Assembly (NCBI GenBank): GCA_965206355.1
Contig: OZ242212.1
Coordinates: forward strand, 2,299,324 to 2,363,323
Reading direction: 5' to 3'
DNA: 64,000 nucleotides
Source of the DNA: Spongiihabitans sp965206355
GTDB lineage: Bacteria; Pseudomonadota; Gammaproteobacteria; Arenicellales; Poriferihabitantaceae
Made by a program: the position numbers and the translations under genes. The first letter of the stretch is position 1. Each line of letters starts with the position of its first letter. Positions 53,074-64,000 of the stretch are shown here, in pieces. The notes beneath the pieces were generated by a model. It searched no databases and was not told where the DNA came from. It saw only the letters and a program-made list of their open reading frames with translations.

Positions 53074-53305
53074 CTCATTTCCTCAGTTATTTTTGAACAG
53101 CTCTTGCCGAATCCGCTTGCATGACGGACAAGCAAAAATCGGGGAATTCAGCGAAACGGTACGGTAATAATTTTGACCGACATTTTGTAGTACCAGAAGC
53201 CATCACTCGGCTAATCCAGATCCCATAGCAAAGAGTTATAAGCGAATCTGGTGTTTAGGGGGTGAAAAAAAGCGACGTATCTGGTTGATTGGAATGTTGT
53301 AACAA

Positions 53306-53995
53306 TCAAACAACCAAAGAGGTACGCCACTGTGAGAAAGATAACATTATTGAACTGTCAAGTCGAGAAACTGTGTGAGTCCACCCCATATTGCACTTTT
53401 TGTTGCTTTCAAGAATATACTGGATGGGAGTTTTCAATGCCAGTCCTTTATGTGGACGCAGGGTATTATATTTAACCAAGCAATCGGCAAGTTTTTCATT
53501 GAACAAGTTCAAATCGGTTATGTACAGGATGTACGGGCAGATAACTGCTCCTGCGTTATCTGCACTTCCATCATCCATGGCGGTCGTATGCCGATTTTGC
53601 AGGAGCAAAAATCGGTAAACAATTAAGTCCTCATGGAAGTCACAAATTGCTCTTGTATTGCGGTTAAAGCGTTCACAAACGGCATTCATTTTAGGGATAT
53701 TCGGATAAGTCCAAAGGTGAACAATCTGTAAGTCGCTAATCATCCGATCAAAATCACCCTTAAATTCACTGCCACTGCCAGTAATAATCTGCTCCACATT
53801 GAAAGGAGTCAGGCGGAAGCATTCCTCAAAGAATTGTTGGGCTACTTGACTGGTTAATCGCGGTGCCGCCATGGCCAGTGCGTAGTCGCTAACTCCATCA
53901 ATATTAGGTAAGGATATATCGGCGTACCGATCCCATACGGCGTTCTATGGCATCAAGTCCGACACATTCGCCAATGCGTTGTGGGAGATAGCACT
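53306..53995 (-). pseudogene. IS481-like transposase relic with in-frame insertion
   Basis: The catalytic-core part of an integrase-fold transposase: RIGECVGLDAIERRMGSVRR, then after a frameshift at about 53912-53916 IDGVSDYALAMAAPRLTSQ, LWTYPNIPKMNAVCERFNR, DLNLFNEKLADCLVKYNTLR and ILESNKKC. The second catalytic aspartate is lost (TGSGSEF where TDNGSEF is usual), so it is dead. The N-terminal third is missing at the junction with 16S rRNA near 53998. Between FHEDL and DLNLFNEKL about 30 extra residues come from a palindromic insertion at 53521-53615. The remaining upstream gap 53074-53305 holds no other feature. Confidence 0.85.
53521..53615. repeat. Palindromic insertion with two hairpins whose loops are complementary
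   Basis: Hairpin a: stem GTACA/TGTAC (53522-53534). Hairpin b: stem GCAGATAAC/GTTATCTGC with loop TGCTCCTGC (53537-53563). Hairpin c: CCAT/ATGG at 53568-53580. Hairpin d: stem CCGATTTT/AAAATCGG with loop GCAGGAGCA (53591-53615). Loops b and d are perfect reverse complements over nine bases. The insertion keeps the transposase frame open. Confidence 0.8.
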
Positions 53996-53997
53996 TG

Positions 53998-55454
<1,457 letters not shown>

Positions 55455-55517
55455 AACCAAAAAGAGACTTCAGCATCTCGGAGCGTCCACACAATTTGCT
55501 TGGCTTGGTTGTATCAA

Positions 55518-55546
55518 CGCCGGTGGTGAATTCCATCGGCGTTTTT
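55518..55546 (+). terminator. Rho-independent terminator after 16S rRNA
   Basis: CGCCGGTGG and CCATCGGCG form a nine-pair stem (one G-T pair) around TGAATT, followed by TTTTT at 55542-55546. It lies 64 bp after the 16S 3' end, where an intergenic spacer leading to 23S would normally be, so this 16S unit appears to end alone. Confidence 0.8.
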
Positions 55547-55607
55547 AGTGAAAAACTGTTACCAGTGTGGTACACTAGCACAGTCAAGTTTAAGAGAGAC
55601 GAGAAAA

Positions 55608-57317
55608 ATGGCTGTTTATGCTAACAAAATCCCCGGAATCAGCTTGGGTAGCGATGAGGATGATGTACGGATGTTGATTCCAGATTTTCCGTTTGACTAT
55701 GAACAATATCTGGCGAACTCAACAGTAGGTTTGGGCAATATTCCGCAAGCCGCGTATGGGACAGAAATTGCGGTTGTCGGCGGCGGCATGGCTGGCATTG
55801 TCGCAGCATATGAATTAATGCGTATGGGACTCAAGCCAATTGTCTATGAATCAGATAGAATTGGTGGTCGCTTCCGTGCACATGGTTTAGGATCAGGGCT
55901 TGCGGAAATGGGGGCGATGCGCTTCCCGCCAGCGTCAGCCGCATTGTTTTACTACATTAATCTGCTCAATTTGAAAACGGATGATTTCCCCAATCCGTTG
56001 ACTGTCGCCGCCCATAGCACATTAATTGACTTACTGGGCAAGCAATATTACGTTGATGGGACTGGGGGACCGGGCTCTCCCCACTCATTGCCCCAAAAAT
56101 TCGTTGATTTGTCAAACAAGTGGGATAACGTTTTACAGGCGAATTTCAATTTTACCGAGATGCAAACCGCCATTAAGGAACGTAATATTGATGCAATTAA
56201 GAGCTTGTGGGACAAATCTCTTAGCACATATGAAAGTTCCAGCTTTTATGAATTTTTAGTGAGTGCTGGATTTACTTACAACGAAATTTATACTTTTGGA
56301 CAAGTCGGTTTTGGTAGTGGTGGGTGGAATACGGATTTCCCTAACAGCATCCTTGAAATTATGCGCGTTGTATACACCAATGCCGACAATGATCATAAAC
56401 GGATCATAGGTGGAACAACCGCGCTACTCACGACATTATGGGCACGAGAAATCGGAAGTGCTGGTGTACATTGGCCCGCGAATACCAGCATTAACTCTTT
56501 GAATGACGGAGCAACTTCGCCTGAAGTTAAAGCAATCCATAGTGGACAGGACGGATTGGTTATCGTCCAGGATGTTACTGGAAGATCGGTTAGTTACAAG
56601 GCTATTGTGATTACGCCAGAAAAGCGCGTTTTACAAAGCGGTAGCATCATTTTCGACGAGAGTTTAATTGGAGAAAGCGTTAGAACTGGTATGTATAACA
56701 CCCATTATCAATTGTCTGGCAAAGTGTTTTCCGAAGCGACATCAGCCATATGGGCAAAAAAAGACGAAGCGGGACTATATCCGATGAGTATGACTCTCAG
56801 TGATCGCGTGACACGTGGCACCTATTTATTTGATGAGTCCGGTAACTCACCAGTGGTGTGCCTCTCTTACACATGGAATGACGATACGTTGAAATTTCTA
56901 CCCTTCGGCGATAAATCTGATACAACCCGATTTGATCGCTGTGTGGATGTTTTAATGACACTATATCCAAAAGTAGACTTTGCGAAGCTGTTTACGGGTT
57001 CCCCGCTATCCCTTATCTGGGATGATTTACCGTATTTTATCGGTGCTTTTAAGAATAATCTTCCTGGACATTATCGGTATCAACGCGCACTTTTTACCGC
57101 ATTCAAAGAGGATGCTGTTTCCACTGGCAAGGGTGTGTTTTTTGCCGGGGACGATATATCATGGACCGGTGGCTGGAGTGAGGGTGCGATTCACACCAGC
57201 CTAAATGCGGTCTGGGGGATCATGAATCATCTTGGCGGAGAAAGCTTCCCAAACAACCCCGGCCCCGGAGATGCAGTGGTGTATAACAAATACAAGCCAA
57301 CGGAAGTGCCAGATTAA
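55608..57317 (+). CDS. Flavin-dependent L-amino acid 2-monooxygenase (DavB/IaaM family)
   Basis: A 569-residue FAD enzyme. The dinucleotide fold IAVVGGGMAGIVAAYELMRM lies near residue 48, then YESDRIGGRFRAHGL and AEMGAMRFPPASAALFYY, the latter diagnostic for the tryptophan/lysine/arginine 2-monooxygenase group. The C-terminal FFAGDDISWTGGWSEGAIHT completes the FAD site. These enzymes decarboxylate an amino acid oxidatively to the amide. ATG 55608 gives the family-like start. The gene opens a unit with a polyamine-type ABC transporter and a DavA-like amidase, so a basic amino acid such as lysine or arginine is the likelier substrate than tryptophan; that is inference. Confidence 0.85.
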   Translation: MAVYANKIPGISLGSDEDDVRMLIPDFPFDYEQYLANSTVGLGNIPQAAYGTEIAVVGGGMAGIVAAYELMRMGLKPIVYESDRIGGRFRAHGLGSGLAEMGAMRFPPASAALFYYINLLNLKTDDFPNPLTVAAHSTLIDLLGKQYYVDGTGGPGSPHSLPQKFVDLSNKWDNVLQANFNFTEMQTAIKERNIDAIKSLWDKSLSTYESSSFYEFLVSAGFTYNEIYTFGQVGFGSGGWNTDFPNSILEIMRVVYTNADNDHKRIIGGTTALLTTLWAREIGSAGVHWPANTSINSLNDGATSPEVKAIHSGQDGLVIVQDVTGRSVSYKAIVITPEKRVLQSGSIIFDESLIGESVRTGMYNTHYQLSGKVFSEATSAIWAKKDEAGLYPMSMTLSDRVTRGTYLFDESGNSPVVCLSYTWNDDTLKFLPFGDKSDTTRFDRCVDVLMTLYPKVDFAKLFTGSPLSLIWDDLPYFIGAFKNNLPGHYRYQRALFTAFKEDAVSTGKGVFFAGDDISWTGGWSEGAIHTSLNAVWGIMNHLGGESFPNNPGPGDAVVYNKYKPTEVPD

Positions 57318-57424
57318 ACGCGTGTAGGTTGCAGATAGCACATTTCTAAATAGGTGTTCGGGATTGGGGTGTCTGCACTTACTTATAACATAAACTTAAG
57401 TCCAACTATCAGTAAGAGGAATCT

Positions 57425-58510
57425 ATGAAAAATTCAACTCAATTAATATCACGACGCCGTGTATTGCAGACGGTTGGTGTTGGTATGGCAACACTCAATT
57501 TTCCGATGCTTGCGTCCGGGGATGTTAGATCACTTAAAGTCGGTGCTTACGGCGGTTATTTTAAGGATTCTTTTGATAAGCACATTTTTCCATTGTTTAC
57601 AAAGGAAACTGGCATTATGGTCAAATCAATTGCTGAACCAACCGGCGAAGCATGGGTGACGCAGTTACAAGTCGCCGCCAATGCTAGACAGGCGCCAGCT
57701 GATGTTTCAATGATTGCGCAAGTACCTATGTTGAAGGGGCAGAAATCCAAACTGTGGACAGTGTTGGATGAAGGAGCTTTACCGAATCTCAAGAACGTAA
57801 CCCCGTCTTTTGTACACCGGTATCCCAGTGGGGAATTAGACGGCGTGGGTGCGGTTGCGTGGTATATCACGTTGGTGACGAACACCGATGCCTATCCCAA
57901 AGCACCAGACAGTTGGGCTGAATTATGGAGCCCCAACAACCGTGACCGGCTTGGATTGTTGGCACTAGTGACTAATTCGTTTTTGCTTGAAGTTACAGCA
58001 AAAACGTTTTTTGATGGAACGCAGGTATTGGATAGCGAAGCGGGGCAGTTGCGCGTATTTAAAAAACTGGCTGAACTGAAATCAAATGTTGCGTTGTGGT
58101 ATCGCGATGAGGCCCAATTTGAGCAAGCGTTAAAATCTGGCGAGATTCCGATGGGGCAGTATTATCACGATGTCGCTGGGCTCGCCGCAGCGGACGGCTT
58201 CCCAGTGAGATCAACCTTTCCCGCGGAAGGGGGCATCAGCGATTCTGGTTTGTGGGCAATCTCGCGTGCGTCTAAAAAAGCGGAGGAGGCGCATGTATTT
58301 ATAAACTTCATGTGTCGTCCCGAAATTCAAGCGCTGTTGTCGCGTCAAGTTGGCACGGCTCCGACAGTGCACCGCGATTTGTTGGACTTGACCGATGACG
58401 AATTCTCCGCGGTTGCAAGCGATATACCCCCAGTGTTACCGCGTTATGATTTGTATGGTACGCGCGGTGATTGGTTGGCACAGAAGTGGTCGGAACTGAT
58501 TGCTTCATAG
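57425..58510 (+). CDS. ABC transporter substrate-binding protein, spermidine/putrescine type, Tat signal
   Basis: A 361-residue periplasmic protein. The N-terminus SRRRVLQTVGVGMATLNFP fits a twin-arginine signal. KVGAYGGYFKDSFDKHIFPL and FTKETGIMVKSI are typical of the PotD-like family 1 group. GWAEL-like segment DSWAELWSPNNRDRLGLL and AISRASKKAEEAHVFINFM also fit. AAGAGGAAT before ATG provides a ribosome-binding site. It precedes its ATPase and two permeases. Confidence 0.88.
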   Translation: MKNSTQLISRRRVLQTVGVGMATLNFPMLASGDVRSLKVGAYGGYFKDSFDKHIFPLFTKETGIMVKSIAEPTGEAWVTQLQVAANARQAPADVSMIAQVPMLKGQKSKLWTVLDEGALPNLKNVTPSFVHRYPSGELDGVGAVAWYITLVTNTDAYPKAPDSWAELWSPNNRDRLGLLALVTNSFLLEVTAKTFFDGTQVLDSEAGQLRVFKKLAELKSNVALWYRDEAQFEQALKSGEIPMGQYYHDVAGLAAADGFPVRSTFPAEGGISDSGLWAISRASKKAEEAHVFINFMCRPEIQALLSRQVGTAPTVHRDLLDLTDDEFSAVASDIPPVLPRYDLYGTRGDWLAQKWSELIAS

Positions 58511-58536
58511 CAAACAACGACGACATATGTGGTTTT

Positions 58537-59607
58537 ATGGCACAGTTGCGAATTGAGGGCGTCAGCAAACGGTTTGGAAGTTTTTGTGCGCTGAACGATA
58601 TCCATCTGGATATACCGACTGGTAGCGTTGTTTGCCTGCTTGGCCCATCTGGCTGTGGTAAGACGACCATGTTGCGCATCATCGCTGGACTTGATTCCGC
58701 TGATAGCGGGCGGATTTTGTGCGACGGCAAAGACTTATCGTTGTTGCCGTCGCACCAACGCGACATTGGCATGGTGTTTCAATCGCATGCGCTGTTTCCG
58801 CATTTGTCGGTCGCCGACAATATCGCCTACGGATTACGAATTGCTGGTGTTGGGGCGTTTGAGCGACAGCGGCGGGTGAACGAACTGTTGGCGGTGGTGA
58901 AATTACCCAATGTTGCTGATAAAAGCATTAGGCAATTATCTGGGGGGCAACAACAACGCGTGGCTATCGCACGTGCGTTGGCGCGCAGTCCAAAAATTTT
59001 CTTGCTGGACGAGCCAACCGCATCGCTGGATGCCAATTTGCGCGAGACTATGCAGATTGAATTGCGCCGCTTACAACAATCTTTGCACATTACAACCATC
59101 GTGGTAACGCACGATCAAACCGAAGCCATGACATTGGCTGATTTGATTGTCGTCATGCGCGCCGGAGAAATCGAACAAACTGGCGCGCCGCTTGATGTTT
59201 ATAACCACTCACGCACCGCATTTGTCGCCGATTTTATCGGCACGAGTAACCGATTGGACGGCGTTTGGCGTGCTGGGCATGTGTGCGTTGGTGATGTGAA
59301 ATTGCGTGTAATAGCTGCTGGTGACACAGTGAATTTTGCCGATGGCGATTCGGTTATAGTTTCGGTTCGCCCAGAAAAAGTGGAATTAATGCAGGGTGAC
59401 AGTATGACCGATGGCAACCAACTGCTGGGCAGTATTAGTTTCATCCGCAATACTGGTAACTTGATGGAACTGCATGTTGATTGCGCAGTGGTAAAAATTG
59501 TTCACATTTGTTTGCCGCAAAAAGGCTCCGATACCACAGAATATCGTATCGGGGATAAGGTCGTTGCACATCTTCCTGCAGAGTGTTGTCTCGCGTATCC
59601 AGCGTGA
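58537..59607 (+). CDS. ABC transporter ATPase, PotA-like
   Basis: A 356-residue ATP-binding subunit with Walker A GPSGCGKTTM, Q-loop VFQSHALFPHLSV, signature LSGGQQQRVAIARAL, Walker B FLLDEPTASLD and H-loop VVTHDQTEAMTLAD. A TOBE domain is in the last 90 residues (SVRPEKVELM). ATG 58537 (MAQLRIEGVSKRFG) is the family start. It overlaps the next gene by four bases. Confidence 0.92.
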   Translation: MAQLRIEGVSKRFGSFCALNDIHLDIPTGSVVCLLGPSGCGKTTMLRIIAGLDSADSGRILCDGKDLSLLPSHQRDIGMVFQSHALFPHLSVADNIAYGLRIAGVGAFERQRRVNELLAVVKLPNVADKSIRQLSGGQQQRVAIARALARSPKIFLLDEPTASLDANLRETMQIELRRLQQSLHITTIVVTHDQTEAMTLADLIVVMRAGEIEQTGAPLDVYNHSRTAFVADFIGTSNRLDGVWRAGHVCVGDVKLRVIAAGDTVNFADGDSVIVSVRPEKVELMQGDSMTDGNQLLGSISFIRNTGNLMELHVDCAVVKIVHICLPQKGSDTTEYRIGDKVVAHLPAECCLAYPA

Positions 59608-60449
59608 GTAACAGTTTCGTATTTCGTTTGGGGGCCACGCCAGGCGTGTTGTCAGCATTGACGTTGGGGCTGCTTTTTCTGGTGCCATTTGTGATTATGC
59701 TCGCATTCAGTTTCTACCACAAAATCCCCGGTGGACTCTACGAAGCGGGATTCGAGTTAGATAATTATCGTCGCTTGATGTCACCTTTCTTTGTCCGCAT
59801 ATTGTTAATGTCAGCTGGTTTATGTGCATTGGCTTCAGTGTTGGCATTGTTGGTTGGTTTTCCACTGACCTATGCCATTTGTAGCATGACAAAGCGCGGG
59901 CAAACTGGGTGGTTGATTATCCTTGTCTCGCTATTGTCGCTGTCGGAAGTCGTCATCGGTTTTTCCTGGAGCACATTGTTTTCGCGCACATCGGGAATCG
60001 GAAAATGGTTGGCTGAATTTGGTATTTTGGAGTCAGCGATAGCTTTAGCGCCGGGGTTCGGGGCATTGCTGACTGCGTTGACTTTTATTTGCATTCCGTT
60101 CGTTGTGCTGGTGTTATTCCCACCGCTAACCCGGCTACCGCGCGAGTGGTCAGAAGCGGCGCGAACCTTGGGTGCCTCCCCTTTAATCGCGGTAACGACC
60201 GTCGTTATCCCGTCCATTCGTCGCCCGCTCATTGTTGCGTTTATCCTGGTTTTTATTTATTCGTTGGGGTCATATGTGTTGCCATCCATGCTCGGCAAGC
60301 CAAGACACTGGACGCTTTCAGTACATATCGCTGATCAGGCATTGTATCAATCCAATATTCCGCTGGCAGCGGCACTGTCGCTATTCTTGGCGGCAACTTC
60401 TTTGGTGTTAATCGCGTTGGTTGGGCGGATGCAAGGAAGGGCCAATTAA
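59604..60449 (+). CDS. ABC transporter permease, PotB-like
   Basis: A 281-residue inner-membrane permease with six predicted helices and the EAA-type loop EWSEAARTLGASPLIAVTTV. GTG 59604 is proposed as the start because GTGA overlaps the stop of the ATPase gene, a common coupling arrangement; the reading from 59583 is longer by seven codons. Confidence 0.85.
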   Translation: MSNSFVFRLGATPGVLSALTLGLLFLVPFVIMLAFSFYHKIPGGLYEAGFELDNYRRLMSPFFVRILLMSAGLCALASVLALLVGFPLTYAICSMTKRGQTGWLIILVSLLSLSEVVIGFSWSTLFSRTSGIGKWLAEFGILESAIALAPGFGALLTALTFICIPFVVLVLFPPLTRLPREWSEAARTLGASPLIAVTTVVIPSIRRPLIVAFILVFIYSLGSYVLPSMLGKPRHWTLSVHIADQALYQSNIPLAAALSLFLAATSLVLIALVGRMQGRAN

Positions 60450-60453
60450 CGCT

Positions 60454-61254
60454 ATGGTTCAGACCGTGCGCAATTTATTTTTGGGTGTCATGTTGGTGTT
60501 CTTCTGTACGCCGATTATTGTCGTGATTAGCGTCTCCTTCAATGCCAAAAAACAACTGCTGTTTCCACCACATGGATTTTCGTTGCGTTGGTATTTTGAG
60601 GCACTACAGCAGAACGACTGGTTGTCAGCCATTGCTAATAGTTTAATCCTCGCTTTTTTTGCCGCCGTAGTTGCGTTGATGCTGGCATTGCCACTTGCTC
60701 TATTTTGCTGGCGGCGGTGGGGGTGGCGAGTGCAAGCAATACGCGGGTTAGGCTTGTTGCCGTTCATGTTGCCGCCAGTTGTTAGTGCCATGGGGTTTTT
60801 AGTGTTTTGGAGTTCAGTTGGCGGTTACGGGAAACTGTTCTCGGCGATAGCAAGTCACGGTGTATTTTTAGTAACCCTGCCGTTTATTACTATCTCGCTT
60901 GGTTTGGAACTGCTTGACCGAAATATCCTGGATGCTGCGCGTATTTGCGGCGCCAATCAAAAAAAAATATATACCACTATTATCCTGCCACTCATCAAGC
61001 CCTACGTAATATTCGGTTTCGTGTTTTCTTTTGTGCTCAGTTTCAATGAATACATCATCAGTTTTATGTTGATAGGGTTCACCAACGAGACGCTACCGGT
61101 GAAAATTTTTAATAGTTTACGTTATGGTTACACGCCAGTAATGGCGGTGGTATCCACCTTTTTTGTGCTAATCACTGTCGGTGGATTAAGTTTAATTGCT
61201 TGCTTCGGAGATCTACCGAAGATCTTTGGTGCTTGGCGCGAGGGCGAAAAATAA
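60454..61254 (+). CDS. ABC transporter permease, PotC-like
   Basis: A 266-residue permease. SLRWYFEALQQNDWLSAIAN is a PotC hallmark, and the EAA-type loop is LDAARICGANQKKIYTTIIL. AAGGAAGGG about 12 bases before ATG 60454, three bases after the preceding stop. Completes a four-component importer for polyamine-like cations or amino acids. Confidence 0.9.
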   Translation: MVQTVRNLFLGVMLVFFCTPIIVVISVSFNAKKQLLFPPHGFSLRWYFEALQQNDWLSAIANSLILAFFAAVVALMLALPLALFCWRRWGWRVQAIRGLGLLPFMLPPVVSAMGFLVFWSSVGGYGKLFSAIASHGVFLVTLPFITISLGLELLDRNILDAARICGANQKKIYTTIILPLIKPYVIFGFVFSFVLSFNEYIISFMLIGFTNETLPVKIFNSLRYGYTPVMAVVSTFFVLITVGGLSLIACFGDLPKIFGAWREGEK

Positions 61255-61262
61255 CGTTACCG

Positions 61263-62057
61263 ATGATGGCAAACAAATCATTCACTATTGCGCTGGCGCA
61301 GCTTGCTGGCAGTGCCGAAAGCACTGCTAACGTCAAGCGCGTGGCGGCGGCAATGGAGACGGCCAGACAAGCCGAGCAATGCCCTGATTTACTAGTTTTC
61401 CCCGAAGGTTACTTAACCGGATTTTATGTTGACGATGCAAAGCGATGTGCGTTGACGGTGGCAGCGGCACATGCCGAGTTGAGCGAGATTGCGGCGGGTC
61501 ACCAAGTTGCATTAGCCGTCGGATACTTGGAGCAAGAAGGCGATACTTTGTTCAGTGCGGCGCTTATTCTGGACTCATACGGGAAAGAGTTAGCGAAATA
61601 TCGGAAATGTTTTTTGTATGGCAATTGGGAGAAAACCACTTTTGCAGCGGATAATAAAATTTGCGTTTTTGATTTATGCGGATTTCGTATCGGCTTGTGT
61701 ATTTGCTATGACATTGAATTTCCCGAAACTGCACGACGTCTGGCGTTAGCTGGTGCAGAAATCATTATCGCACCGACTGCTCTGATGGCCTCGGACGAGG
61801 AGTTGGTTTTCAAACTATTGCCCGCCCGCGCGATTGAAAACGGTGTGTTTGTTGCTTATGCGAACCGAGTTGGACGTGAACGTGAATTGCGTTACGTCGG
61901 TGGTAGCCGAATTCTGGATCGGTCAGGAAAAATTCTTGCACAAGCATCTTCTGACAGCGAAGATATTATTCGAAAAACCCTGATAATTCCCGCGAATGCA
62001 GAACGATCAGCCTATTTGCATGATGTCTTGCTTGAAAATAAAACTTATTGGGCTTGA
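61263..62057 (+). CDS. Nitrilase-superfamily amidase (DavA-like)
   Basis: A 264-residue carbon-nitrogen hydrolase. The catalytic triad is visible: glutamate in VFPEGYLTGF, lysine in AKYRKCFLYG, and cysteine in GLCICYDIEFPETARRLALAGAEIII. The pattern matches 5-aminopentanamidase (DavA), which hydrolyses the amide made by lysine 2-monooxygenase (DavB). With the monooxygenase four genes upstream this forms a plausible two-step route: amino acid to amide to acid plus ammonia. Two ATG codons (61263, 61266) are adjacent. Confidence 0.87.
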   Translation: MMANKSFTIALAQLAGSAESTANVKRVAAAMETARQAEQCPDLLVFPEGYLTGFYVDDAKRCALTVAAAHAELSEIAAGHQVALAVGYLEQEGDTLFSAALILDSYGKELAKYRKCFLYGNWEKTTFAADNKICVFDLCGFRIGLCICYDIEFPETARRLALAGAEIIIAPTALMASDEELVFKLLPARAIENGVFVAYANRVGRERELRYVGGSRILDRSGKILAQASSDSEDIIRKTLIIPANAERSAYLHDVLLENKTYWA

Positions 62058-62129
62058 CATTGTAGAAATAAGCTCGTCTCTGGACGATAGCAACAACACT
62101 GCTGAAATAGTCGCGATTTTTGCCCTGAA

Positions 62130-62658
<529 letters not shown>

Positions 62659-62672
62659 TCCAGGAATTTTAT

Positions 62673-64000
62673 CTAATCAATGAAAACAGTGTCATGTGAA
62701 ACAGTCGTCTCTTTTTGCATCGATTTCAAAAAAATATCAATTTTACCGCTAACGTCTTTTGATATACCCACTCCGAGTTTGGTTCTTCTAAACAGTATGT
62801 CTTGCGCGGTTGTGGCCCACTCGTTAGCAACTAAGTATTCGATTTCGATTTGATACAAACCGCCATCAAAATGCTTGCCTAAATCTGCAAGCGAGTTAGC
62901 TTCGCCTAGAATATGTTCTGACAAGGTCCCGTAAGATCTCGCGAATCGGTACACCTGTGATTTTTCAAGAAATGGATAGCGTGTTTGCAATTGCGTGATT
63001 AATCCGGGTAGTTCATCAATCTCGAAGTTGCCTCCCGGTAATTGCGACTGTGCTGTCCATGCGGGACCACGTGGCCATAATAAAGTTTCGACGTGTTGGA
63101 GAATTTTTTCAGATAGTCGTCGATAGGTCGTTATTTTCCCACCAAAAATATTAATAAGTGGGGAGCTATCTTTAATTTGTGTTTCTATAACGTAATCGCG
63201 CGTGGCTTTTTGTGCTTCGGTGACAGCATCATTATATAGGGCGCGCACGCCCGAGTAGCTCCAGAGTACGTCACTTTCTACAATGCTTTTTTCAAAATAC
63301 TTACTGGCCGACTTGCAAAGATATTGAATTTCTTGAGTGTCTATTTTCACAGACCCCACCTTTTCACCATGTTCTTTGTCTGTTGTTCCTATCAAAGTAT
63401 AATTTTCCTCATAAGGAATGGCAAAGATGACACGGCCATCCGGGTTTTGTAGAACATAGGCTTTGTCGTGTTCAAAAATCTTTTTAACCACGATGTGGCT
63501 ACCTCGAACAAGGCGAACGTTTTTTAGATTTTTCTCTTTAAACACCATACTTAATACTTCATCCACCCATGGGCCGGCGGCATTTACCAGCACGCGAGCC
63601 TTTCTTTTTATCGTTTCACCAGTCCGGTTGTTTATTGCATGAATGTGCCAAACACCATCTTTACTTACCGCATTTTCAACATTAGTGTGAATATTGATAT
63701 CGGCACCCATGTTGGCAGCATCTACTGCGTTCAATACAACTAAACGAGCATCATCAACCCAACAATCAGAGTACTCAAAACCGAATTGAAAGTTATTTTT
63801 GAGCGCGTTCCCAGCGATATCCGTTGACAGGTTGATTGCGCGAGTGCGAGGTAATATTTTTTGCCGCCCTAAATGGTCATATAGGAATAGGCCAAGACGT
63901 AACAACCAACGAGGGCGCATGTTTTTAGCGTGCGGAAAAATAAACCGCATTGGGCTTATGATGTGCGGGGCCATTCTTAAAAGGATTTCACGCTCTTCTA
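62673..64000 (-). CDS. glpD: Aerobic glycerol-3-phosphate dehydrogenase, C-terminal part (runs off the window)
   Basis: At least 442 residues are visible and the frame stays open to the right edge; the N-terminal FAD fold is outside. RMAPHIISPMRFIFPH, LFLYDHLGRQKILPRTRAIN, VLVNAAGPWVD, RLVRGSHIVVKK, FAIPYEENYTLIGTTD, GVRALYND and INIFGGKITTYRRLSE are all GlpD hallmarks. The enzyme oxidises glycerol-3-phosphate to dihydroxyacetone phosphate, passing electrons to quinone. Its stop lies 16 bp from the 16S fragment end. Confidence 0.93.
   Translation of the reverse strand, partial: EEREILLRMAPHIISPMRFIFPHAKNMRPRWLLRLGLFLYDHLGRQKILPRTRAINLSTDIAGNALKNNFQFGFEYSDCWVDDARLVVLNAVDAANMGADINIHTNVENAVSKDGVWHIHAINNRTGETIKRKARVLVNAAGPWVDEVLSMVFKEKNLKNVRLVRGSHIVVKKIFEHDKAYVLQNPDGRVIFAIPYEENYTLIGTTDKEHGEKVGSVKIDTQEIQYLCKSASKYFEKSIVESDVLWSYSGVRALYNDAVTEAQKATRDYVIETQIKDSSPLINIFGGKITTYRRLSEKILQHVETLLWPRGPAWTAQSQLPGGNFEIDELPGLITQLQTRYPFLEKSQVYRFARSYGTLSEHILGEANSLADLGKHFDGGLYQIEIEYLVANEWATTAQDILFRRTKLGVGISKDVSGKIDIFLKSMQKETTVSHDTVFID

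Overview
The window looks like a gammaproteobacterial chromosome of moderate GC. The main indicators are the rhlB / trxA / rho arrangement with rpmE beside it, a PrmB methyltransferase, DksA, a Lrp-type regulator and an AceA/AceK glyoxylate-bypass pair. The catabolic gene content (sarcosine oxidase, sulfoacetaldehyde/taurine carbon, inositol, D-amino acid, branched-chain or amide ABC transport, basic amino acid or polyamine uptake) suits a heterotroph that uses small organic N and S compounds, perhaps marine or host-associated; that ecological reading is inference. Relic insertion sequences (IS110, IS1595-like, IS481-like), a MITE family and broken rRNA genes show a mobile-element-rich genome, and the rRNA junctions may instead be assembly joins.

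Layout. 0-9 kb: end of soxB with a divergent LysR regulator, then the rhlB/trxA/rho/rpmE block, prmB and hemL. The 0.9 kb trxA-rho gap holds two MITE copies, a duplicated block and an attC relic. 9.4-12.7 kb: a large autotransporter with a lamin-tail-like domain and four 94-residue repeats. 13.2-24.1 kb: a chromosomal integron, with an integrase gene broken by a frameshift and an IS110 remnant, followed by nine cassette units and eight attC sites. The cassettes carry a BcgI-like fused restriction-modification enzyme with its specificity subunit, a complete C-controlled type II R-M system, two copies of a VOC-fold gene, a glycine-rich secreted peptide, a membrane protein, small unknown genes, and a cassette without a clear gene that is present twice. 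The array ends at an IS1595-like relic.

24.6-53 kb is metabolic: cysI with its DUF934 partner, a Lrp regulator, aroQ, a GntR-FCD regulator and a liv-type ABC transporter operon with a matching FCD operator upstream of livH, an aldehyde dehydrogenase, an iolBEDC inositol cluster, dksA, an RraA-family gene, aceK, aceA, the D-glutamate genes dgcN and dgcA, and pta-xsc-ald for sulfoacetaldehyde carbon.

53.3-62.7 kb: a dead IS481-like transposase containing an in-frame palindromic insertion runs straight into a 16S rRNA gene that lacks about its first 95 bases. The 16S gene ends in its own terminator and has no 23S gene after it. Next comes a six-gene unit: a flavin amino acid 2-monooxygenase, a spermidine/putrescine-type ABC transporter and a nitrilase-fold amidase. 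A second, internal 16S fragment of different sequence follows and abuts a glpD gene that runs off the window. The two 16S joins are the places where contig continuity should be tested first.
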